From Cymbidium sinense (lineage: Eukaryota > Streptophyta > Magnoliopsida > Asparagales > Orchidaceae): a stretch of 64,000 nucleotides of DNA. The stretch lies in assembly GCA_021442155.1 (NCBI GenBank), contig CM038225.1, positions 84,084,925-84,148,924 of the forward strand, read 5' to 3'. The notes beneath the pieces were generated by a model that ran no database searches, was not told where the DNA came from, and saw nothing but the letters and a program-made list of their open reading frames with translations. Below, piece after piece: positions 35,222 through 46,100 of the stretch; positions within the stretch are counted from its first letter, which is position 1; the number at the start of each line of letters is the position of its first letter. The translations under genes were made by a program, and so were the position numbers.

Positions 35222-38200
35222 AGGTCCCTTTAGGAGCATTGTAAATTATATTTATTCACTAGCATATCATTGAAGGCTCATGATTAAGTGATTAATTAAA
35301 TTAAGATGCATAGAAAAAGGAAAATTAAGTTGATTACTTAATGACTTGAACTTAATTAATTCATAAAATTCAGTTAATTATCTTTGATTTAAACATGTTA
35401 AGATACTAACAAAGGATGGGGCAAAATAGTAAATATCATTTCTCCTCCTTAGGATTTAATGATTCAAACATAAAAATCAAATTCCATAAGAAGCTTTGGT
35501 TAACCTTAAATGATTTTATTTAAATTGATTGTCCTTAGGAGGTAATGTGATTAGATGTATTATGTGGTAATATTTAATTAGTCCTTTTCAATCATCATAA
35601 ATTTGTATGTCATTTGATATCATCCTTTCATATTTTCAAATAATAAGAATCAAATGACTATGATCATATATGTATAAGTTGCATGTGCTGAATTAATCTT
35701 ATTGTATCTGTGGCTATTATCACTAACAAATTTTAAAACTTTTTTTAAAACTATAACATAATGATGAAAATTTAAATTGATATTGTCTATGAGTATTATA
35801 TGTGATTTATATTTGTTTATAGCTTAAACATGTTAAAGTATTGCTTTATTCCCATGGTTCATGTGTATATTTACATGAATTTTAATGTTAATAAGCATAA
35901 AGTCTAGACATCTCGGGAATACAAGGCTTTAAGTAGCCCCAAGGAGGTCTTTTATTATCTCACTTCCCTGGCTTAAATAATGGCACGTACTTACTTAAAT
36001 TCATTCTCATGTTTACATGCATTAGAATTTTGATAAAGCTTTACTTTGCATGAATAAATAAATTTGTTAGCATACAATCTTTTGCATGATTTTTATTCTC
36101 ATGATTGTGTATACATTCATATGTATTTTAGATAGCAAGTATATAGTTTGGACATCCCGGGAATATGAGGCTTTAACTAGCCCCAAAGAGGTCTTAGGTT
36201 ATCTGACTTCCCTAGTTTAAATAATAGCACGTACTTGCTTAAATCATTAAAACATGTGTATGTGTATGTTGCTAAAGAATGGAATCTCTTCTTTCTACCA
36301 AAAATATATGTATTTATAATCATTTAAGTGTGCTAAAAATACATTGCATATATAGGTATGTTATGTTCAAGATCATATGCATGCTATTGATGATGAAAAG
36401 GAATCATATAACATTATCCATGTGATAGTAATTCAATTTCATTAATCTTAAGATGCCTTTCATGTTTGAATAAGATTCTTTAAGATTAACCTAAACATAA
36501 GATTAATAAAATATTTAATAAATTATTCACTAATAAAAAAGACCAAAATTTTAATAACATGCATTTAGAAGATAACTTAAGATAGAGATGAGTGGGGTTA
36601 AACCTCCTTCTTCTCTTTACAATAATTAGATGCTAAGTAAATATCAAGTGAAATAAAACAAAATACAAATTAAAATCCGTCAATCCTTTTAACAACTTGA
36701 AATGAAACAACCCTTAATGTTTAACTTAAATAATTCCAAACCTTTGACAATTATAATTCTAAAGCTTAGCTAAGACATACTGCACCAAACCTTAGCACAC
36801 ACACATTAGAATACTAAGTCACCACTTCTATCTCTAAGTTGGGATGATGTATGTTATGATGTTGTGTTTTTGTTTTATGATATATTATTTTAGACTGGAT
36901 GTTAAGATTATTTATGCGTAGATTGGATGTTAGGCTGTTAATATCCTAATGTTATTTTCTATAGTGGATTACGCTAAAGGGATTGCTAAAATGATAAATG
37001 AATAAAAATGCTTTTGCTTGTAGGTTGCTTATGCCCCTTTGCATAATCCACATTAGGATAGGTGGGCTTGGCTACCCATGTGCAGGGTGCAAAGTCCAAA
37101 TTTATAGAATATAAATGCTTGGTTTGTATGGATGTTTAGCTAACATTTGTTTTGAGTTAGATTTCATTTTTCTAGAAATATATAATTTTACAATAGGAAT
37201 TAGGATTAGTGCTATGGGGTTTAAGATGAGTAGTGGCTTAAAGGAAAAGCCCTGGGAGACCCTGTGAAACCTTGGAGCAAAACCACATGAAAATAAGAAA
37301 AGAAACGATGAAGAATGAAGACCCCATAACATTTATTTTGATGGTATTTGTAAAATTTTATTGTAATCTGAGTTGTATAAGGGTATAGCATGGCTACACA
37401 ATTTCATTTATTTCTCAGGGTGTACAATGGTACCCGATCGCAATGGTCTCTTATTCTTTCACATTAATCAATTAATGTTTGATTGTTGTGTTTAAATTGT
37501 GTAATAAAAATTGCATGTTCTTCATAGGTTTCTTAAGTTTGATGATTAAATGTGTGGCATGGAAGTGGTAGACTCTTTAGGATAAAATTAATTTTTTTAC
37601 CCCTATTAATAATTCATAACTAAACTTTGAAATTTCTCATAACCTCACTTTAAAGCTTATGTTATAATAAAGATAATTAAAAGATTTAACAACCCCTTAG
37701 CTGAATATTGAAATATCATGCATATCAACTTATTTCATTCTTGAATAGGGAGGGTCTCCACTCTTGCATGATAGGGGAATGCTTAACCTGTGAGGGTGAC
37801 CTCGTAGTGGAGAACACATCCTCTTGTTGATTTATCCAATAATCCAATTTCATCATTTATTTAGGCATAATTGTCTTAAGCCATCTTCCAAATGAATGTT
37901 TCAAAAATGATATAAAAATTTGCAAAATTTTGTATTTAATCTAAATCATACCCTCATGCCATTCATCATCTAGTCTCTTAGGGAGTGAGTTTAGGACTCT
38001 AGTCTCTTTCCTATTTAAATAACAACCTAACTATCTTACACATATATAAGACAGACTTACATGGTATTGAATCATAGGAGGTGTTAGATGGCGGCCATTC
38101 CAAGCAGTTGTAAGTCTAGAAGAGTCGGGATAGGTTTACCCTCTCTTGTGGAGGTGAACTATTATGTCTCATTTTTTGTTTAGATTTAGGTCGTGCTTTT

Positions 38201-38881
38201 AGCTTGTGCTAAACCACCCTAGATTTAGGATTCAAGGCCACTTGTTTCATTCAGGCTATGAACATAAGTCCTCACCTCTCAGGCATTTTCATAATCTTAT
38301 GTTGATGGATTATAAGCCCTAGCACTCTAATAAAATTTTAGCTCAAACAAAAATAAACTTCCTCTTTCAGATACATAAAGCCTCACTATAGGATAGACTG
38401 GAGTGCTTACTAGACTTCCTAGTAACATGAGTGCTCCCTACTTATCTTCCTTTGGACTCCAAAAATTAGTCTTTTGAATTAAACTTTCCCAACTCATTTT
38501 CAAAAATACTCAATTCTTTGATAGTCTGACCTTGAAGTCTTTAGAGATATTGATTGACTACCTTAATTGAGAGTGTTCTTAAAAAATTCCTATTTCCTAG
38601 GATCTAATTAACTATGGAAGCTTGCTTCCATAGAGAACTAAAAAACTCAGTATAAAATAAACCCTACTTTACTTTTCCATGTAAAGTAGAGGAAAGATCT
38701 CTAATATTAACGAAGACTCATCTGCCTTATGAGTCCTTATTAGGTGATTAGGTCCATTGTATGGTGATATTTCGATCTTTCAAGGTGGTACATCATACCT
38801 TAATGGTGTACTCTATCACTTCAATAAGTATCCCCTAAGATCTGCATGGTGCCCACAATGACTCAAAATTAAAACACCGCA
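35222..38881 (+). repeat. Older plus-strand solo LTR, 3' part
   Basis: The first five bases (AGGTC) are the right target duplication of the nested LTR. From there the text is colinear with 31,590-35,221 of the younger copy. It includes the 244-bp tandem pair (35,893 and 36,137), the CCCATGTGCAGGG box (37,075), the purine tract (37,285-37,320), the TATA-like ACATAAAGCC (38,373), AATAAA (38,656-38,661) and the end AAAACACCGCA at 38,881. With 24,851-28,327 this makes one LTR of about 7.1 kb. The apparent 3.65-kb direct repeat of this region with 31,590-35,221 is fully explained by the nesting. Confidence 0.85.
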
Positions 38882-39889
38882 TTCCCTAGGAGAATGAGTA
38901 ACCCATAATCATTTTCATTCCTAATGATATGATGAAATATCTATAAATAAAGTAACTATTACAAATAAAGATAAGAATTGTAATCTTGCATAGATTTTAA
39001 GTTTTATTTCATCATTTGAAATATTTATTTTATAGCTTATATCACTCAATTAATTTATTTACACATGAACACCACCCTTAAAGATTAGGCTTACACTTAT
39101 TTTTACTTCTTCCTAAGTGAAACTATCCTCACCTTTATTAAACTTGCTTTATAAGTATTGGGACACCAAAGAGGGCAAGGATGGGGAGTTGGGGGTGAAT
39201 TAGTGTGATTTTAAAAATTCTTTAAAATAAAGGAAATTTAAAACTTAACCATAAATGAAAAAAATTATCAATCCAATCAAAGCGAAAGAATGTAAATAAA
39301 AAAGGAGAAAATTTAGGCACAAGATTTACAATGGTTTGATCAACTAACATACATCCATTCTATAGATGTCTTTTAAAATCCACTATCTCTTCTTTGGCAC
39401 AACATGCCAAGGTGGAGAAGCCTCTCTCCTTTGGGTAATGGAGAAAACCCATACACACACCCCTTGTCTTTTAAGGAAAGAAGGATGCCACTCCGTCACA
39501 AGAGGCACAAAAAAACTCTCTCAAAGAAAAATAAAGCTTACATAAGTTCTCACACTAAATAACACTACTCAAGTTAAAAATAGAAGACTCAAGGGAAGGT
39601 AAATAAAAAAGAGACAACTAAGCAAAACCTTACCAATAAAGATCTCATAGAAAAAAGAGGAGAGAGATCTCTCCACTCTTCTCCAAAGCAAAAAAAAAAA
39701 AGAAACTGTTCCCTAAGCCTGTTTGATATTTTTCATGTTTTGAATTATTGAGTTAAGTCCCCCAAAAGGGGTATTTATAAAGAATAGATTGAATAAAACA
39801 TATTAAATTTGTTCTTGAAAAAGTTAATCAAATCATAATATATAATTTACAATCATACGATACTTTTAATTCAAATTGCTAAGGTAGAG
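38882..39889. other. Unassigned insertion-like stretch between LTR clusters
   Basis: It is not LTR-family sequence. TTCCC at 38,882-38,886 is the right target duplication of the older solo LTR. From about 39,150 it has GGGGGTGAATTAGTGTG, then text on an ordered theme (CACAAGATTTACAATGGTTTGATC, paired GGAGAAGCC/GGAGAAAACC) that reminds me of dispersed non-coding plant repeats. I cannot name the family. No open frame and no terminal repeats were found. Confidence 0.35.
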
Positions 39890-41648
39890 ATGATCCATCC
39901 ATCCTCTCCTTCACCCCAACCAAACACCATCATGAAACTCATTGGAGTTGATCGAGCTCGGTCTTTCGAGATCAAATCGACTAGAATTGATTAATTTTGA
40001 TTCCTTAGAGTAAGGGGAAGGTGTGAGTGAAATTAATTTAAGTTTGGTGGAGTTTGGGTGAGGTTGGATGGAGTGGAGATTCAAGCTGATGGAGGAGTTA
40101 GGCTCGCCAGCGATGGGGTGCTCAGCTCACTTTAGGGATGTTAAGGGATTGCCTCTCACTCTCTGGGGAATGTGTGTGATATATTTGAATGGGAGAAGAG
40201 GTGTACACCCTCCTCCCCAAGAAAACTAACCAAAGATATTGGTTTATGTCATGGCAGCTGGCCAACTATTGGGAATGGCTGAAAATGGCATGGGACTGAT
40301 GAGGTGGAGGTCCCCTAGTGGCTAGTGGAGTTTAGTGGCTAGTGGTGATGAGGACAAGTCCCTTGGGCTTAGCCAAGGGTAGGGACCTCACCCTAGTCAA
40401 TGGATAAGCCCTATAATTAGTCAGCATGGGGGAACTCAAGACATGCTAAGGTGGCTGCACATGGTAAAAGGGAGGGTTTTGACCTTATTATTTTGGGTTT
40501 TTATTTTATTTGGAACCTGTAGTTCACTTGGTTTGGGCTTAACTAGGTTTACCTTAGGTTGGGTCCACTTGAATTAGTCAATGGAGACCTAAGGATGAGT
40601 CATGCCAAGTCTAGTTGGGTTTGGCTCAATTTGACCCATATAGGTCAATTTGGGTTCAAATGGTTGACTAACTGATCAAATTGGGATAAGAGAGCTATTG
40701 GGTTCTATTTAAATGATCATTTGAAATGTGTTAGTGCAATTTGTTTGATCCAATTGGGAGTGGATTTAAATTTGACTCATATAGATTCATTTAGGTTAAG
40801 TAGGTTAAGTTGATCAATTTGGTCAAATTAGGTTGGATGAAGGGTTGGTTTATGTTTGTTGGATCATTTGGGAATGATTGTAGGATTTAATTTGAGTTAA
40901 TTTGGATTAGAATAGGTTTTGGTTCAATTTTTCCTTTAGGCCAATTGAGTTGACTTGATCAAATTAGCTTTAATTGAGGGTTGGATAGTTTTCAATACCC
41001 AATTAGTGATTGATTGAATTCAATTTGGATTGGAATGTGATTTGGCCCAATTTGTCCCTTTAGGTCAAATTGGGTCAACTTGGGTTAAGTAGTCAAATTG
41101 ACTTAGTTTAGCTCAACTGACTGCAAAGATAATCAATGATAAATAATAATCACTTTAGAATGGATTGAGTGAATTGATATGGTCCAATTTGAGTTAGATT
41201 AAAATTTGACTTAATTTGGTTATTTAGACCAAATTGGGCCAAATGAGTCAATTGGCTTGATTGGGTTCAACTAAAGCTATACGAAAGTTGGAACATATTC
41301 AATGGTGTATTTGGAGTTGATTAGTGTATTTGATTGTAGTCTTAGATAGGGTTTTAACTCATTTGAACCTTTTAGGTTAAATGGGCCAAGCTGGGTTAAC
41401 TGTGCGAATTGATGAAAATATATAGGTTAGAGTGGATTGGAATATTCAATCAAGTGTTTAGGGTAAGTGGGGTTTTACTCATAAGCTGAGGTATGGACAT
41501 AGGGTTTAGGTCCTATAAGTCTTCTAGGCTTTGGTTTAGTGTCCACCTAACCATTAGAACTGCCATGTCTCTAAAGACGCCTTAATGCTTAGATGAGTCT
41601 TAGGTCTAAGGAGGGATGGTTAACCTCACTCTAAACATGAGGTCAACA
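39890..41648 (-). repeat. Minus-strand giant LTR, 5' part
   Basis: On the minus strand it starts TGTTGACCTCATGTTTAGAG at 41,648. It then shows GACTCATCTAAGCATTAAGG, the GACCCA subrepeats (about 41,400-40,480) and the GC-rich part with ACACCTTCCCCTTACTC (about 40,020), which matches 26,925. Its homology fades at about 39,890 where unrelated sequence begins, so the 3' two-thirds of this LTR is missing. Confidence 0.7.
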
Positions 41649-41654
41649 CCACTT

Positions 41655-42236
41655 GATTTGAGCCAACCATGAATCATTTCATGGTGAAATCATCTATATT
41701 AGAATCAATAAAAAAACATAGGGTTGTGTGATCTACATGAAACACCAAATCACAGAATGAAAGGCCACACCTACTGGGTTGTCTATGGTTTGAAGTGATT
41801 TACCTCATTAGATCTAAGACAAGTGATGAAATTGATCAAGGTAGCTTTTTCTATAAGAGACGAAACCCTTCTATTGAAGTCCCCATCTACCTTTTCATTA
41901 TTTGCTTTAGAGACAAAGCTCCACTGTTGCTTACCAGAGTTTGATCGAACTCTATGCTTTGGTGTTCTAATCGAGCGAGTCTCAATTTATTTTTTCTTGT
42001 AAGGGTGTCATGAAGGTGTTAGAAGGTTTAATGAAGCCTTGGTGAAGGTTTAGTGTAGTTGGATGAGGGAGGCACTAGTGTTTAAGGTAATGTTAGTCTC
42101 ATTGATAATAAGGGCGCGATAGACTCTTGAAAGCTCATGGACTCTCTCTATGATTAGAATGAGGTGTGTGTCAAGTTCGAATGAGTGAGGAGGTGTATAC
42201 CCTCCTCCCTATGTGAACCAACATTTCGGGTTGGTT
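41655..42236 (-). repeat. Middle fragment of a minus-strand LTR
   Basis: The minus strand from 42,236 matches the GC-rich middle of the LTR (26,700-27,180): GGTTCACATAGGGAGGAGGG, then GAGCTTTCAAGAGTC, then GTCTTAGATCTAATGAGGTAAA. Start and end of the LTR are absent. It has been joined to its neighbours by rearrangement. Confidence 0.55.
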
Positions 42237-42241
42237 CAGCC

Positions 42242-42640
42242 TGTGGAAAAAATTTGTGACACCACATAGAATTTAGGAACTTCTTATTTAAATTTTCAAA
42301 TATATCATTAAGAAGTAAATATATTATTTTAGAAGATAAACTTGTTATCCTATAATGGATTCGATCATTTAATAAAAGACTCCTAAGACTAATGGGTCTT
42401 TAATATTCCAGATAGTTTTTCTCTGAATAGTATAAAAAGTAGGGCAGTGTTTATTTTAAATTGTGTTCATGGTTCCCTATAAGGGCAAGCCTATATAGTT
42501 AATTGCATCTTAGGAATGAAGGATATCTTCCTAAAAATACTATCAATTAAATAAAAAAGCTATTATTTCTATGGATTTCTAAGTTAGTTTCCAAGAAAAA
42601 TGATAATTTTGAATTTCAATTAGTAACGTTGCAAAGTGAA
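42242..42640 (-). repeat. 3' end fragment of a minus-strand LTR
   Basis: It is a direct copy of 43,167-43,580. Both carry GACACCAyATAGAATTTAGGA, then AAGAAGTAAATATATTAT, then CCCTATAAGGGCAAGCC. The LTR end (CCACA on the minus strand) is at 42,242, and AATAAA at 42,450-42,455 has the usual spacing. Similarity ends soon after about 42,610. Confidence 0.7.
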
Positions 42641-43137
42641 AATTTTCTTAGAATTTAAAAGAACTCCTTTATTTTAATATATGTCCTTAGGTTTTTGCTA
42701 CCTTTGAATGTATTAGAACAAACATTATCAAGTTAAGGATGATGTCATAGTTCTCTTATCCTTTTGTATAAAACTAAAGTAAAATCAAGGATAAATATAA
42801 CTTTGAGATTTACTTTTCAAAATTTGGGATAATTCTCAAAAATTTTGAAAATATATATTTTTTCATAATGCCATTTTGACCAGAAATAGGTCTAACATAA
42901 ATGACTTTATTTACATTTGTTTCATTTTAAAGGGGCTTGATACTAGGACCAAGTCATTTAATTGTGACAAATGAAGAGTTTTAGAACCTTATTTTAAGAT
43001 GTTAGATGAGCTCAACCAAACACAAAATGGAGAGGCATCCAATGGAAAGAAAGGTAGTTCTGACCCTTGAGTGGTACAAGTATATTGTTGATGTATATAA
43101 ATAATAGCCTATTTCTAAAGATGGAGAGAGAAACTAT
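42641..43137 (-). other. Remnant of retrotransposon leader
   Basis: Just inside the primer-binding site the minus strand reads TTTCTCTCTCCATCTTTAGA, like the leader at 18,975-19,005. The rest has no recognisable coding sequence and runs into an LTR end fragment, so nearly the whole internal region of this element is gone. Confidence 0.45.
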
Positions 43138-43155
43138 TCCCCGATGGAGTTGCTA
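43138..43155 (-). other. Decayed primer-binding site
   Basis: Plus strand TCCCCGATGGAGTTGCTA is the site at 19,011-19,028 with five changes. It lies 11 bases beyond the LTR end at 43,167. Confidence 0.55.
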
Positions 43156-43166
43156 GAAAATATCTC

Positions 43167-46100
43167 TGTGAGAAAAAATTATGACACCATATAGAATTTA
43201 GGAGTTTCTTATTTTGATGATTAAATGTGTCGTTAAGAAGTAAATATATTATCTTGGAAGATAAACATATTATTCTATAAGGGATTCAATCAATTAATAA
43301 AAGTCTCCGAAGGCTAATGAGTCTTTAATGTAATAGAGATTTTTCTCGTGAACTACATCAAAAGTAGAGCAAGGTTTATTTTAAATTGGGTTCATGGTTC
43401 CCTATAAGGGCAAGCCCTTATAGTTAATTGAATTTTAGGAATAAAGGATCTTCTCCTAAGAATACTCTCAATTAAAGAAATAAGCTATTGTTTCTATGAA
43501 TTTTTAAGCTGGTTTCCAAAGGAAATGATAATTTTGAAATTTAATTAGGAATGTTGCAAAGTGGAAAGACCTATTTTAGGAGCCAATCAAGATTAAGTAA
43601 AAATACTTGTTTATACATGGATGCCTAGTGGGCATTTCAACTATACAATCATTGGGCTTTAAATTTTAAATTTTAAATTAAATTTTAAGCTGACATTTAT
43701 TATAAATCTAAGACATAAATTCAAACAACACAATATTGTAGAAATGCCTAGGGTTGAAGACTTACTCCGAGGATGATGTTTTAGAACCTATATCTATAAG
43801 TGCTTCTAACACAAGTCAGATGCTCGACCTAATTTCAGTTTTAAGAATTACTAGTCATTCCCCTCATTTGAGGGAGGAAACTTTTCCTTTACTCTTCTGG
43901 ACTTATAATCTGCATAGAATGGCTACCAGCTTACACCATCTAAGCACATTTTAAATTTGTGATGCCAAGTCTCATGTATGCAAGATGATTGGGCTATTGT
44001 ACTTTAGGAAGAAAATCTAAGAACCTAGGCTCACTCCCCAATCCCTAGGATCATGTAGGGTATGATATGCACTTAACTAATACCTTTTTTCTAGACTTTA
44101 AATGTTTTGACTCACGATTCATTTATGGTCTTGGGGTATGTATTTTATGGCTAAATGACACACAATTAAAAATGATCATGGGCCAAATAAAGAAGAGAAG
44201 GCAGACTTCCCCAAAAATGTTATCACCCTCACAAATTAGATTTCCCTTATGTGGAATGAGTGAAGTTCCCAATTCACGGAGTTAGAATGATATATTAGCA
44301 TGGTTTACAAAAGTTAGTAATTTCTAATTAATTTTAGGTTATTATAAAGGCTTTAGTTAATGTGAAGTTTTAAGTTTCTTCATTTTTGTTTAAGTTTTAA
44401 TTAGGTAGATAGCTTAGTTTTCCTATGAGCTTAATATTCCAGGTATCCATCTCAGAATGTACAACATAAAAAGAAACCTAGAAAGTAGGTTGTTTCTATT
44501 ATGCACTCAAACTAAATCGATCCAATTTTAAATTAAAGAATAGGCCAATGTAGCTGGGTATCATTGTACACCCTAGAAGAAAGAGAAAATTAGCAGCCGA
44601 GGTCTGCCCACATTCAGCCTGGCCTAGAACTACAAGTTTAGATCTATGGGTTTTCTCTCCATGATAGCCTCCTTTTTCAGGGACCTCCATTGGGTTTCGT
44701 AGGAGACCTCTGCACCTATCTAGTAGTAGGGTTAGCTTCTGCTAATCCTATATCTCATAGATCCTAACATAATTCTAAGCTTAAATTTATATTTCAAATT
44801 CAAAAAAATCCTAAGCCCTGCAAAACAAAAGAAAAAAAAATACAAACATCACATAATAGTTATATCTTACAAACATACAGGCTTCACATTAACTGCTTGC
44901 CAAGCCCAACTGTCATATTGGGCTATGCTAAGGGGCTACTCAGCACCTGAAAGCAAATAATAATTTTATAATTTATTTTATAGCCATCCCATTTAGCACA
45001 ACCCCTTCTGCAGAAGATAGTATTGGTTCTAAAATAGAATATTCTACTGTGCAATCTAACGGGCAAACAATCCTAGACATGCAATCAAAAATAGTACACT
45101 ACAAAAGCATACATCACACCACATCACATAATATCATAGAATATCACAGATCAACCTAGCCTAAGTTTAGGGTCCATGAGTTAATGATCTAGTGTGTGAA
45201 GAAAATAGGCTTGTGTAGCAAGAATTTGATAGACCTTTTTAGATTCAAGTTTCAATTCAAGTTTAAAAATTAGTTTGATTTACCTTTGGATGGTTTTAAT
45301 TCAAATGATTTAATAATTTGTGATTTTATTTTCATTTTTTAAATTATTTTTATGTTAAAGTGAAGTTTAGGTTTCCAAGAATGAAGAATAAAATAGATTC
45401 CACTTTTGGGTGGAACCCATTCCATTCAACATCCTAAATCTTAACAAATTAAAATCTTCACCCTAAGATGAAGATTCATCCTAAATATTCAACTAAGATA
45501 TTAAGTATCTTAATTATCCTCTTTGAGATCCATTTGGATTATTTGATTTGAATTTAATTTGGAATAATATTTTAATTTTATTTTTTTTTGCATTTGATTG
45601 ATCTTTTCATTTTGTTAATTTGATCAAATCTTCTTAGTTTAATTATTTTCAATTTGATTTGATTTGAATTGATCTTATTATTTGTTTCATTAATGTTTAT
45701 GTCTTTTTAATTTGTGTTCATTTAATTTGAATTATGTTAACCTAATACATTTAAGATAATGTTTTAATCCAATCTCGATTTGCATTGATTATGGAATAGG
45801 ATTTCCTTAATTGGTGATCATGAATTTAATGGATTGTTTACTTTAAGGATTTAATTAGGTTTTACATTTTTAAGGATTTCCATTAAACCTTAAGTTTGTA
45901 ATTGACCAAATTCTTTTATTTAGAGTGTTGGAAAATTGTTCTTAGGTGTTTTGATGTTGATGAAGATGTTTCAAATCTATTTATAAAATTTTTGATTTAT
46001 TATTACATGTAAATCAACTTATAAATTGGAAATTTAATAACTCCCAAGATAAAAGTCAAATAACCTTGAAATTTTTAGGGCAAGTAGGGCTACATACTAG

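Noticed and set aside
31590..38881. A 3.65-kb direct tandem duplication (31,590-35,221 and 35,222-38,881).
   Set aside because: It is explained exactly by a younger solo LTR inserted in an older one, with 5-bp target duplications at the joins.
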